Below are positions 55,999-64,000 of a stretch of DNA of 64,000 nucleotides, piece by piece. Position 1 is the first letter of the stretch, and each line of letters opens with the position of its first letter. The DNA comes from CACKLF01 sp002725175 (GTDB taxonomy: Bacteria; Pseudomonadota; Alphaproteobacteria; Rhodobacterales; Rhodobacteraceae), in contig PBQX02000038.1 of NCBI GenBank assembly GCA_002725175.2, forward strand, positions 17,996 to 81,995, in the 5' to 3' direction. Made by a program: the position numbers and the translations under genes. Under the pieces are notes generated by a model. The model worked only from the letters and a program-made list of their open reading frames with translations. It did not search any database and was not told the DNA's origin.

Positions 55999-57300
55999 CT
56001 AAGAATTATTCTCTAGTATTCTTCCAATAAAATATAAAGAGCCAGTTATTATTATTGAGTTTGAGCCTACATTACTTATTTTCGCGATAGTCTTTGCGGC
56101 AGATTGAACNGTNTTTTTAGTATAGATGTCAAAATCTCTGGCAGTTAACTTAGATTTTATTTCAGCTGGGGTAAGGAAATTTTCTTCGTTGGATTCTATC
56201 ACGAAGACTTTTTTTACTAGACCTTCAAAAGGCTTCATAAACCCAATCAAATCTTTGTTCCTNTGCATNGCTAATATTAAGTAGATATTTTCCCACTTAT
56301 TATTNGCTATCTCTNTTGCAACTGCCTTGGCAGCAGATGGATTATGTGCTCCATCCAATATTATCTTATTCNCTTTATTTACCTTNGTCAGAATATCGTA
56401 TATTGGGCCTCTTCTTAAGTAGTGAAAGCGACCGGGCCAAACTACCTCTGATAGGAATGTATTTGAATGGGTATTTTTAAGCGANTTCAAATAATGTAAA
56501 GTAGCTAAAGCTAAGGCAGAATTCTCGAGCTGGTAATATCCTTTAAGGGCTTTTGAATCTAACTCTATCAAATTGTCTTGAATTTCGACACACCACTTTC
56601 TTGAAAATTTTCTAATCTTCCAATCTTTTCCATGCACAAATAGAGGNCAATCAAAATATTCTGCTTCGGCTTTTATAACTTTCATAACTGACCTTTTTTG
56701 ACGTCCTATGAAAGTAGGTGTTTTATATTTAATGATTCCAGCTTTTTCNTATGCAATTTTAGATANNGTGCTACCTAGAAANTCTTGNTGATCTANAGAA
56801 ATAGGTGTAATTACACAAGCTTTTGGCGCNCTTATTATATTTGTTGCATCTTTTCTTCCACCAAGTCCAACTTCCATAAGAGTAAAGTCAGATTTCAACT
56901 TGTTAAATGCAATAAAACNGGCGCAGGTTAGTAATTCGAAGTAAGAGAGNGGTATGCCACTAGTATTTTCAATAATATACATAAGAAGGTCTAATAACTG
57001 CTTATCAGCTATATCACTTCCATTAATATTTATTCGCTCACTTGGGTTAATTAAATGTGGAGAAGTAAAAGAATTCACAGAAAAGCCATGACCTTTTAAA
57101 AGAGCCTTAAGGTTTGCAATTGTAGATCCTTTGCCATTTGTTCCTGCAACATGAATAATGTTTTTTATATCAGACTGAGGAGACCCAAGGCGTGTCATTG
57201 CCAATTCAAGTCTTTTTAAATCATATTCAATTAGTTTTGGTTGGTTTTTAATAAGTTCAGAAGTAAGCTCATTAAGTTTTTGAGTATTTTTACTGCTCAT
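55999..57300 (-). CDS. folC: Folylpolyglutamate / dihydrofolate synthase
   Basis: A 433-residue Mur-ligase-family enzyme. The P-loop is VAGTNGKGSTIANLKALL, followed by SFTSPHLINPSERININGSDI, MEVGLGGRKDATNII and the C-terminal ILDGAHNPSAAKAV. It adds glutamate to dihydropteroate and folates. The start is 31 bp downstream of accD on the same strand. Roughly 25 N bases are scattered through it. Confidence 0.93.
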   Translation of the reverse strand: MSSKNTQKLNELTSELIKNQPKLIEYDLKRLELAMTRLGSPQSDIKNIIHVAGTNGKGSTIANLKALLKGHGFSVNSFTSPHLINPSERININGSDIADKQLLDLLMYIIENTSGIXLSYFELLTCAXFIAFNKLKSDFTLMEVGLGGRKDATNIIXAPKACVITPISXDXQXFLGSXXSKIAXEKAGIIKYKTPTFIGRQKRSVMKVIKAEAEYFDXPLFVHGKDWKIRKFSRKWCVEIQDNLIELDSKALKGYYQLENSALALATLHYLXSLKNTHSNTFLSEVVWPGRFHYLRRGPIYDILXKVNKXNKIILDGAHNPSAAKAVAXEIXNNKWENIYLILXMXRNKDLIGFMKPFEGLVKKVFVIESNEENFLTPAEIKSKLTARDFDIYTKXXVQSAAKTIAKISNVGSNSIIITGSLYFIGRILENNS

Positions 57301-57331
57301 TTCTTCCNNGAATTTAAGATAATTTTATTAT

Positions 57332-58213
57332 TTATTTAGAAGGTAAATCACCCTTTACTGCAGCNGGTTTTTTCATTAGNAGGTGCAAAAGTGTTATGAG
57401 AGTATCTCTTATTTTTGCTCTTTCAACAACCANGTCTAACATTCCGTGATCCAAAAGATATTCAGATCTTTGAAAGCCGTCCGGTAACTTTTCTCTAATT
57501 GTTTGCTCAATAACCCTNGGTCCAGCAAAGCATATAAGTGCGTTTGGCTCTGCGATTTGTACGTCACCTAGCATCGCGTAACTTGCTGTTACTCCTCCTG
57601 TAGTTGGGTTAGTTAAAACGACTACATATGGAAGTTGAGCTTCTTTCAACATTTGTACTGCAACAGTTGATCTAGGCATTTGCATTAGTGAAAGGATACT
57701 TTCTTGCATCCTAGCACCTCCGGCAGCAGCAAATAAGACAAACGGTGTTTTCTTATTTATTGAGTTCTGTATTCCTTCTATGATTGCATTACCAACAGCC
57801 ATTCCCATAGATCCGCCCATAAAGTTAAAATCCTGCACTGCTACGGTAATGTTCATTTTCCCCAGATTACCGTCAGCTACTAACATAGCCTCTTTTTCAG
57901 AAGTTTGTTTCTGAGCAGCTTTCATTCTATCGGTATATTTTTTCGTATCTTTGAAGTTTAATGGGTCGGCAATAGGTTCTTTAACTTCTATTTCAGAAAA
58001 CAAGCCACCGTCAAACAAATGTTTGCATCTTTCGCGAGCAGATATGTTCATATGAAAACCACAATTAGTACAAACAAACATAGCATCAGAGAGTTCTTTG
58101 TGAAAAAGCATNGATCCACAGTCTTCACATTTTCGCCATAGGTTTTCAGGCGTGTCCCTTCTGGAGAACATCGCTCCTATTTTTGGTCTCACATAATTTG
58201 AAATCCAATTCAT
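57332..58213 (-). CDS. accD: Acetyl-CoA carboxylase carboxyltransferase beta subunit
   Basis: A 293-residue carboxyltransferase. The N-terminal four-cysteine zinc finger has C29, C32, C48 and C51. The crotonase-like core includes [33 protein letters not shown] and [17 protein letters not shown]. It transfers carboxyl from biotin to acetyl-CoA with AccA, making malonyl-CoA. The accD-folC order is common in alphaproteobacteria. A 202-bp AT-rich gap to the divergent lipoprotein gene holds no feature I can support. Confidence 0.95.
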   Translation of the reverse strand: MNWISNYVRPKIGAMFSRRDTPENLWRKCEDCGXMLFHKELSDAMFVCTNCGFHMNISARERCKHLFDGGLFSEIEVKEPIADPLNFKDTKKYTDRMKAAQKQTSEKEAMLVADGNLGKMNITVAVQDFNFMGGSMGMAVGNAIIEGIQNSINKKTPFVLFAAAGGARMQESILSLMQMPRSTVAVQMLKEAQLPYVVVLTNPTTGGVTASYAMLGDVQIAEPNALICFAGXRVIEQTIREKLPDGFQRSEYLLDHGMLDXVVERAKIRDTLITLLHXLMKKXAAVKGDLPSK

Positions 58214-58415
58214 TTTTGCAATTAACCCTTTTACNTTCCTGTCTTAGAACTAGTACTGATTAATTAAAAAATCAATAAATTAAAATAATTTATGGTTGTA
58301 CCTTGTTCCAAAATTCTAATGTGGTATTTAGGTNATNAATTTTCAAAATAACTTAAAGTTGNTATGTCTATAATTTTAAAATTTCTTACTCTTTATCGTA
58401 AAGCTTAAATATAAT

Positions 58416-59051
58416 ATGAAAAATAATTTCTATTTAATTTATTGCTTTGGGTTGTTTCTAATTTCTTGTACTTCAGAGAATTTTAATAGCTTGCCAAATA
58501 GGATGTCATTAAGTTTAGGTGCTGATGAAATAATAATATCTTCACCCAAAGGTTATTGTATTAACCAAGAAACTCAAAGAAGGCATCTCTCAGGGTTTTC
58601 AGTAATTATTTCCGACTGTTTTGCGATATCAAATAATAAAATGCGAACTTTGGTCAGAAGCCCTGTTAGGTCCCTAGTAACTGTAACTGTGAGTAATACA
58701 AAAATCACATCAGAAGATGAATTAAATTCTCTTGATAACTTAATTATGTCTGGCACTCTTGATAATGCTCTTGGCCGCAATGATCAAAACATAAGTCCAA
58801 AAATCCTTAAGAGATCAAAGTCTAATGGAGTTTATTATATGTGTTTTGAAGAAGATTTAGAGGATTTAGAATTAGAGGCAGCTTTTCAGTCTAGAATATT
58901 TTGTAGGGCCATTTTTGTTTTAAATGAGCGGGTAGTTTCGCTCGTTGGTAGTGACTATTCGAGCCAATACTCAGATGATAAAAGGGTTGAAGTTTTGATA
59001 AAGGATACAGTGTCAGAACTTTTAAATTCGAATAGACTTAATGAAATATAG
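58416..59051 (+). CDS. Putative lipoprotein, conserved hypothetical
   Basis: A 211-residue protein with a lipoprotein signal peptide: a hydrophobic YLIYCFGLFLIS core and a LISC lipobox with Cys18. The mature part is mixed alpha/beta with paired cysteines (GYCIN and ISDCF) and a C-terminal YYMCFEEDLEDLELEAAF. It resembles hypothetical lipoproteins that I recall from Rhodobacteraceae, with no known function. It stands alone between accD (divergent) and an SDR gene 78 bp downstream. Confidence 0.65.
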   Translation: MKNNFYLIYCFGLFLISCTSENFNSLPNRMSLSLGADEIIISSPKGYCINQETQRRHLSGFSVIISDCFAISNNKMRTLVRSPVRSLVTVTVSNTKITSEDELNSLDNLIMSGTLDNALGRNDQNISPKILKRSKSNGVYYMCFEEDLEDLELEAAFQSRIFCRAIFVLNERVVSLVGSDYSSQYSDDKRVEVLIKDTVSELLNSNRLNEI

Positions 59052-59129
59052 TTACATGATCTAACAATAGACTTTAATGGTTTCATGAATAATTTTTGTT
59101 TTTAGCTATATGAGGGTGAAAATAGGTAA

Positions 59130-60005
59130 ATGGTAACGATGAATTTTGAAAATAAAACAGCTTTTATTACTGGCGGTAGTAGAGGCATTGGGTTAGAAAT
59201 AGGAAAGAAGTTAGCAAATTACGGTGCAAATGTTGCTATAGCATCAAAGACAGTAGAACCCCATTCTAAGCTTCCAGGTACAATTTATACAGCAGCTGAA
59301 GAAATAGAAAAATCTGGAGGAAAATGCCTTCCAATCAAGTGCGATATTAGATTGGAAGATCAGTTAAAGCAAGCCGTTGAGACCGCTGCGAATGAGTTTG
59401 GTGGAATAGATTTTTGTATTAATAATGCTAGTGCCATTTCTCCCTTGCCAACTGTAGAAACTACAATGAAAAAATATGATCTAATGCATGATATAAATAT
59501 CAGAGGAACTTTCTTGACGACAAAACTGTGTTTGCCATTCTTGAAAAAAAGTAGTCATGCCCATATTTTGACACTTTCACCTCCATTAGATTTGAACGAA
59601 AAATGGTTTTCTCCTCATTTGGCTTATACAATATCAAAAATGGGAATGAGTTTATGCACTTTAGGGCATGCTAGAGAATTCAAAAAATATTCTATAGGCG
59701 TGAATTCCTTGTGGCCGTTAACTGCCATTGATACAGCCGCCGTTAGAAATATTTTGGGAGGCGCTGAAATATCTAAAAGAAGTAGAAAAGCTAGTATAAT
59801 GGCTGATGCAACTATTGAGATTTTTAAGAAATCGCCTAAAATATGTACAGGGAATTTTTTTATTGATGAATTAATATTAAGGCAGTGTGGATACAGTGAT
59901 TTCGAAAAATATCGCCTATCTGATGAAGAGTTAATAAGAGATTTCTTTATTCCTGATGAAATAGCAGAAACTGTTCCTACAAAAACGAAAAGTGTTTATA
60001 ATTAA
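59130..60005 (+). CDS. Short-chain dehydrogenase, HSDL2-like
   Basis: A 291-residue SDR. The cofactor motif is FITGGSRGIGLEIGKKLA, the structural motif is INNASAIS (NNAS in place of NNAG), and the catalytic Tyr and Lys are in AYTISKMGMS. The ASKTVEPHSKLPGTIYTAAEEI segment is typical of the HSDL2 group of putative peroxisomal or fatty-acid-related reductases. The substrate is unknown. ATG 59139 (MNFENK) is an alternative start giving the usual family N-terminus. It converges on pip with a 44-bp gap. Confidence 0.84.
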   Translation: MVTMNFENKTAFITGGSRGIGLEIGKKLANYGANVAIASKTVEPHSKLPGTIYTAAEEIEKSGGKCLPIKCDIRLEDQLKQAVETAANEFGGIDFCINNASAISPLPTVETTMKKYDLMHDINIRGTFLTTKLCLPFLKKSSHAHILTLSPPLDLNEKWFSPHLAYTISKMGMSLCTLGHAREFKKYSIGVNSLWPLTAIDTAAVRNILGGAEISKRSRKASIMADATIEIFKKSPKICTGNFFIDELILRQCGYSDFEKYRLSDEELIRDFFIPDEIAETVPTKTKSVYN

Positions 60006-60049
60006 GTTTAGAAATTATGGATACACATTAAAAAGTAGTTTAGAAGAAT

Positions 60050-61027
60050 TTAATTTTTCAATTTATCCATGGTAGCAATCAGTGCTGAAGCAATTCCTGG
60101 CTCACTCATAGCATGGCCAGCTGTTGGAACCATAATAAGTTTAGATTCTGGCCACTTATGGTGAAGGGATTGTGCTGAGGAAGGTGGACAGATCATATCA
60201 TATCTACCTTGAACTATTGTTAGAGGTATGTGCTTGACCAAGTGCAAGTTGTTAAATATTTGATTGTCCGTCTTTAGAAAGCCTTTATTTGAAAAGTAAT
60301 GATTCTCTAATCTAGCAAAGGCTTTTGCATAATCCGTTGAAGGACTGGAGCCAAAACCAGGACTTTCAAGACTTGCTAAAGCATTTTCCCATGCTGTCCA
60401 AGCTCTAGCAAATTTTGCCTGTTCGGCTGGGTTGGCTCCAAAAAGTCTCTTTTTATACGCTTTAATTAGGTCTGATTGTTCTGACGCTGGTATCATTCCT
60501 TTGAAAGATTTCCAAGCTTCTGGCCAAAATCGAGCGGCTCCACCTTCTTTGTAAAACCAGTCTAATTCTGATTTTGTACATGTGAATATTCCTCTCAGAA
60601 TTAAGTGAGAAACAGGTTTTGGATATGCTTGAGCATAAAGGAGAGCTAATGTGGCTCCCCAAGATCCCCCAAAAATAAACCATGTGTCGATAAAAAGTAA
60701 CTTCCTTATTTTTTCTATATCATCAATCAAATGCCATGTCGTATTGTTTTCAACGCTAGCGTATGGCCGTGATCTGCCACACCCTCTTTGATCAAAAAGT
60801 ATTACATGGTACGCATCAGGATCAAAATACCTTCTCATTGTTGGGCTACATCCCCCTCCTGGACCACCGTGTAAAACAATCACTGGTATGCCTTCAGGGT
60901 TTCCACATTCTTCTATATAAATTTTGTGTCCATCATTCGTATCTAGGATTCTTTGCCTGAAAGGTTCTATGGGAGGGTAAAGATTCTTTTTCCTTTTCTC
61001 AAAAATAGTTGATATTTGTTCAGGCAT
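60050..61027 (-). CDS. pip: Proline iminopeptidase
   Basis: A 325-residue alpha/beta hydrolase of family S33. The oxyanion motif is VLHGGPGGGCSPTMRRYFDP, the substrate region is LFDQRGCGRS, the nucleophile Ser is in GGSWGATLAL, Asp in QGRYDMICPP and His in PTAGHAMSE. It removes N-terminal proline from peptides. The ribosome binding site is AGGAAGAA. It is divergent from ubiG with 58 bp between the starts. Confidence 0.92.
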   Translation of the reverse strand: MPEQISTIFEKRKKNLYPPIEPFRQRILDTNDGHKIYIEECGNPEGIPVIVLHGGPGGGCSPTMRRYFDPDAYHVILFDQRGCGRSRPYASVENNTTWHLIDDIEKIRKLLFIDTWFIFGGSWGATLALLYAQAYPKPVSHLILRGIFTCTKSELDWFYKEGGAARFWPEAWKSFKGMIPASEQSDLIKAYKKRLFGANPAEQAKFARAWTAWENALASLESPGFGSSPSTDYAKAFARLENHYFSNKGFLKTDNQIFNNLHLVKHIPLTIVQGRYDMICPPSSAQSLHHKWPESKLIMVPTAGHAMSEPGIASALIATMDKLKN

Positions 61028-61085
61028 AGTAGTAAATTCTTCCTAATTATTTCAATTAGATTACCTATTAAATTGTAGGAGTGCA

Positions 61086-61829
61086 ATGCAAAGTCAAAGA
61101 ACAATAAATAAAAGTGAAATAGAGAAATTTCAGGCAATGGCAGAAGAGTGGTGGGATCCTCTCGGAAAGTTTAAACCTCTTCACATGCTTAACCCGACTA
61201 GACTTAACTATATTGTGGATCAGGTTTGTATTGAATTCGATAGAGATAATAGAAAAACAGATCCTTTTTCTGGGTTAAGGATTTTAGATATAGGTTGTGG
61301 AGGAGGTTTGCTTACAGAACCCATGTATCGGCTTGGGGCTGAAGTAGTAGGTGTCGATGCCGCTGATCGAAATATTCAGGTAGCAAAAATTCATGCTGAG
61401 AAAAGTGGCTTTATCATGGACTATAGAGTTGGCACCACTAGCACTTTGGTTGAGGACGGGGAACGCTTTGATGTAATCCTAAATATGGAAGTAATAGAGC
61501 ATGTTAGCGAGCCTACACTTTACACAAGAGAATGCTTTGAATTACTTAGGCCCGGTGGGTTAATGATTTGTTCCACTATAAACAGAAATTTGAAGAGTTT
61601 TTTAATGTTAATAGTTGGTGCGGAGCACATTTTAAGATGGCTTCCTAAGGGTACGCACGAATGGGACAAATTTATAAAACCGGAGGAATTAGAAATGATG
61701 CTTGAAAAATCAAATTTAATTAATATCGACAAAAAGGGTTTCGTTTTTAATCCAATAAGCTGGGATTGGTCAATTTCTAATTCAGATTTATCGGTTAATT
61801 ATGTGGTAGCTTGTAAACGAAAGACTTAA
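61086..61829 (+). CDS. ubiG: Ubiquinone biosynthesis O-methyltransferase UbiG
   Basis: A 247-residue SAM methyltransferase. The UbiG-specific [33 protein letters not shown] (placed at residues 11-43) is followed by motif [21 protein letters not shown] and GVDAADRNI. It performs both O-methylations in ubiquinone synthesis. The stop shares TTAA with the convergent hypothetical gene. With the ubiH-type gene this window has two ubiquinone-pathway steps. Confidence 0.95.
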   Translation: MQSQRTINKSEIEKFQAMAEEWWDPLGKFKPLHMLNPTRLNYIVDQVCIEFDRDNRKTDPFSGLRILDIGCGGGLLTEPMYRLGAEVVGVDAADRNIQVAKIHAEKSGFIMDYRVGTTSTLVEDGERFDVILNMEVIEHVSEPTLYTRECFELLRPGGLMICSTINRNLKSFLMLIVGAEHILRWLPKGTHEWDKFIKPEELEMMLEKSNLINIDKKGFVFNPISWDWSISNSDLSVNYVVACKRKT

Positions 61830-62533
61830 GATAAATTTAGTGTTTTAAGCCATATCTTATCAAGTTTAAGTATTTCCTCTTCTTTAAAGGAGTGAATTTT
61901 TTTCCAGTACTTTCCATTGGGAACAAAGTAATTAAGTTTTTTTTCCAACTCTAGCCCATGTTTTAACTCAGCTTGGTTTATTTTTTTGGGACTGAAAGAG
62001 TCAGAATTCAATTCATCCAAAGTTGCTCTCCTATGAACCAGATTACTCTTTGGAAGGGTTGATAAGTTTAATACTGTGCATTCTAACTGGGCAGCCATAG
62101 CTTCAAACCTTGCAGATTTTGCTCGTAAATTTTTTAATGTTTTATCATTTCTTAATGGATCAGGCGTTCCTTTTCCATAAAAATGAGTTTTAGAGCCTGA
62201 GTAGATCATATCACATCCTAGATAAGCAATTATAGATGGTGCAAAGGTATGTAAAGACCAGTAAGCTGCAGTGAAAGCCATTGTGCCTCCAGCATAAACA
62301 AAACCTCCAAAATGATTTTGTGCCTGAACATATTCTAAAGCAGAATGAACAGTCTGGTTGATATTTGGCACCGGTCTTTTCTCTATTGGGAAGTCTTCGG
62401 GGAATATTGAATTAGTCCATAAGGGAGAGATTTTCCAAGCATTATTTATAGCAACTATTTTATCAAAAATGCTAAGGTCCCAACTATTAGCAATTATTGC
62501 TGAGGGTGCACTACCAATTATAAGTATGTTCAT
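61826..62533 (-). CDS. Conserved hypothetical protein with nucleotide-binding-like N-terminus
   Basis: A 235-residue protein without membrane segments. The N-terminal [12 protein letters not shown] and [12 protein letters not shown] resemble the glycine-rich start of the DUF115/MptE-like group of pyrophosphokinase or glycosyltransferase-type folds; this similarity is by eye. Later blocks are [28 protein letters not shown] and [12 protein letters not shown]. The C-terminal 60 residues are charged and helical. It precedes no obvious partner; the marR gene lies 29 bp upstream on the same strand. Confidence 0.6.
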   Translation of the reverse strand: MNILIIGSAPSAIIANSWDLSIFDKIVAINNAWKISPLWTNSIFPEDFPIEKRPVPNINQTVHSALEYVQAQNHFGGFVYAGGTMAFTAAYWSLHTFAPSIIAYLGCDMIYSGSKTHFYGKGTPDPLRNDKTLKNLRAKSARFEAMAAQLECTVLNLSTLPKSNLVHRRATLDELNSDSFSPKKINQAELKHGLELEKKLNYFVPNGKYWKKIHSFKEEEILKLDKIWLKTLNLS

Positions 62534-62562
62534 TGATTTTTTTCATTATTTCTTCGTCTTCA

Positions 62563-63030
62563 TTAGGTTTTATTAAGGTGAAGCCGTATGTCCCTTAATT
62601 TTGGAACTAGATCTTTTAATTTTTCGCACCCAAGGGTTTGGACCAACTCAATAAAAATTGGACCCATGTTTTTAACGGCTGCCTCTCGTGCTGATTTTCC
62701 AGACGGGCTCAATGAAATTAACTTTTTTCTACCATCCTTCCAATCGGGTCTAGAATGAACATAACCTTTTCTTTCTAATTTGTTTATAGTATTCGTCATA
62801 GCCCCTTTGGTTACTCTAAAAATTTTTGCTAGCTGAGCAGGAGTTTTCTCAGTTTGAAGATGTGAAAAGTAATTCAAAACCATGAAATGCGAAAGTTCCA
62901 TTTCATTTGGTAATTTTCGGGAAATGCTGCTCTTTATTAGACTGTCTATGGCCAAAAATTCACTAAAGATATTTATTGCGAGAGCTTCATTTTTTCCAAG
63001 ATCTACTCTATTAATATTTTTCCTGCTCAT
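62563..63030 (-). CDS. MarR-family transcriptional regulator
   Basis: A 155-residue winged-helix regulator. The recognition-helix region is TPAQLAKIFRVTKGAMTNTINKLERKGYV and the wing is SRPDWKDGRKKLISLSPSGK (placed at residues 93-112), the usual DxRxK pattern of MarR proteins. It probably binds as a dimer and responds to a small molecule. An 18-bp inverted repeat 42 bp upstream of its start is a candidate autoregulatory site. Confidence 0.88.
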   Translation of the reverse strand: MSRKNINRVDLGKNEALAINIFSEFLAIDSLIKSSISRKLPNEMELSHFMVLNYFSHLQTEKTPAQLAKIFRVTKGAMTNTINKLERKGYVHSRPDWKDGRKKLISLSPSGKSAREAAVKNMGPIFIELVQTLGCEKLKDLVPKLRDIRLHLNKT

Positions 63031-63071
63031 ATTATTTGTAGCATATCTGGCTTTTGATTGTAATTCGTTGA

Positions 63072-63089
63072 GTATTTGATTGGCAATAC
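63072..63089. promoter_or_regulatory. GTATT-N8-AATAC inverted repeat upstream of marR
   Basis: GTATTTGATTGGCAATAC has perfect 5-bp arms, and its 18-bp size fits a MarR-dimer site. It lies 42 bp upstream of the marR start in the 179-bp divergent region shared with the methyltransferase-like gene. A perfect TATAAT for the latter gene lies at 63152-63157. Confidence 0.3.
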
Positions 63090-63209
63090 ACTATAACTGA
63101 AAGTAATATTTGAAAAGCATTTATAATTTATTCTTTGCCATTGAGTCTTTATATAATTTTGGAACTATGGATCCTATTAATAACCTAAAAGTGAAACTAC
63201 GTGAAATAG

Positions 63210-63965
63210 ATGGAAAATATTTTTGAAGATCAAGAATGCTTATTTGATATGGAACTTCTGAAGAAGAGAAGGGCTAGGGCAAAATTTTTGGGCTTTGAAA
63301 GTTTTATCCATGAGCTTTTGGCAGAAGACTTTCGAGTAAGGTTAACTGAATTGGATAAAAAATTTCACCATCCGTTATTAATTGGACCATTTCTTAGTAA
63401 CTGGTCAACTGGGTTCCTAAATCAACCCTTTGAAGAGAGCAATGATTTAGATGTTCTGCAGTTAAAAAAAAACTATGATTTAATAGCCCACTGCCTCTGT
63501 CTTCATTGGTCAAATGATCCTCTTGGCAAACTTATTCAAATGAAACGGTTTCTTAAACCAGGTGGTTTGCTGATGGGTTACCTCTTTGGTGAGGGCACAC
63601 TAAGGGAACTGAGAACATCATTTAATAAAGCAGAAATACAGTTAGAGGGCTCTCTATCTTTAAGAGTAGCACCCATGGTTGAGATAAAGTCTATAGGGAA
63701 CTTGCTTGGTAGGGCTGGTTTTGAGAACACTGTCTCAGATTTGATTACGCACAAAGTTCACTATACTGAATTAAGAAGTTTGTTTTCAGATTTACGTCGG
63801 ATGGGAGAAACTAATGCCTTAAGTAAGCAAAAGAAGACATTTCTAAGAAGGAGCACTTACGAAAAAATGATTACTAACTATCAAGAGGAATTTTCAGATT
63901 TTGATGGCAAATTTATTACTACATTTAATATAATTTGTTTTACAGGATGGAAGAAAGAAAACTAA
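63210..63965 (+). CDS. NDUFAF5-like methyltransferase-fold protein
   Basis: A 251-residue protein of the class I methyltransferase fold, most like the alphaproteobacterial relatives of NDUFAF5, a complex I assembly factor. The N-terminal FDMELLKKRRARAKFLG and FESFIHELLAEDFRVRL, the block YDLIAHCLCLHWSNDPLGKL and RFLKPGGLLMGYLFG are characteristic. The SAM-binding glycine motif is degenerate (HPLLIGPFLS in place of GxGxG), as in some relatives, so methyltransferase activity is uncertain; human NDUFAF5 acts as a hydroxylase. It ends 35 bp from the right edge. Confidence 0.7.
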   Translation: MENIFEDQECLFDMELLKKRRARAKFLGFESFIHELLAEDFRVRLTELDKKFHHPLLIGPFLSNWSTGFLNQPFEESNDLDVLQLKKNYDLIAHCLCLHWSNDPLGKLIQMKRFLKPGGLLMGYLFGEGTLRELRTSFNKAEIQLEGSLSLRVAPMVEIKSIGNLLGRAGFENTVSDLITHKVHYTELRSLFSDLRRMGETNALSKQKKTFLRRSTYEKMITNYQEEFSDFDGKFITTFNIICFTGWKKEN

Positions 63966-64000
63966 ATTTGATAAAATGAAAAACATCAGTTGATATATTA

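Noticed and set aside
31360..58330. Dense N positions as a biological signal
   Set aside because: They fall in coding regions whose frames stay open, so they reflect low-coverage consensus calling.

Overview
The window is strongly AT-rich and gene-dense. It carries scattered N bases, concentrated around 31.3-33.4, 35.2-39.5, 42.8-42.9 and 46.7-58.3 kb, which points to a low-coverage metagenomic or single-cell assembly. Gene order and content suggest a streamlined marine alphaproteobacterium related to Rhodobacterales. The main signs are the RegA-SenC / RegB-TsaE-AddB-AddA-TrxA / FolC-AccD order, the UbiH / amidase / aminotransferase-FtsK-LolA / XthA block, and several hypothetical proteins that look Rhodobacteraceae-like. 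The taxonomic call is an inference from synteny. No rRNA, tRNA, CRISPR array, prophage or insertion sequence was recognised, and no gene-free stretch exceeds 300 bases (the longest is 31044-31321).

0-8.9 kb: the end of a class V aminotransferase, an unknown protein, a nucleoside hydrolase-ribokinase pair (nucleoside and ribose salvage), and a five-gene minus-strand operon of a methanethiol oxidase/selenium-binding protein, a [2Fe-2S] ferredoxin, a CoA-binding protein, a rhodanese and an iron alcohol dehydrogenase. That operon is divergent from an MDR oxidoreductase, with a perfect 14-bp palindrome between them.

9-21.5 kb: transport and catabolism. A complete LIV-type ABC transporter (livHMGF-livK) has an acyl-CoA synthetase inside the operon. 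It is followed by a glycerophosphodiesterase, an FMN alpha-hydroxy-acid dehydrogenase, (S)-ureidoglycine aminohydrolase and a complete TRAP transporter.

21.6-25.6 kb: the most unusual locus. A cytochrome P450, a beta-propeller protein and a peptidoglycan-binding-like secreted protein run on the minus strand. Divergent from them are a small secreted protein and a two-TM membrane protein ending in an OmpR-type winged helix. Two near-identical TGTTA-N5-TAACA sites 41 bp apart lie between the two arms.

25.6-36 kb: threonine aldolase, KatG, an EamA exporter, an M20 amidohydrolase, then a loose sulfur/amino-acid group (cysteine synthase, GNAT, PhyH, an ATC-hydrolase-family protein, a 55-aa membrane protein, a homocysteine methyltransferase family protein, YggS).

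36-64 kb: housekeeping. RibA, a pseudo-receiver regulator, XthA, LolA, FtsK, an aminotransferase, an amidase, UbiH, the RegBA-SenC redox system, TsaE, AddBA, TrxA, FolC, AccD, a lipoprotein, an SDR, proline iminopeptidase, UbiG, MarR and an NDUFAF5-like methyltransferase. Compaction is extreme: of 12 convergent gene pairs, four share their stop codons in a 4-bp overlap.
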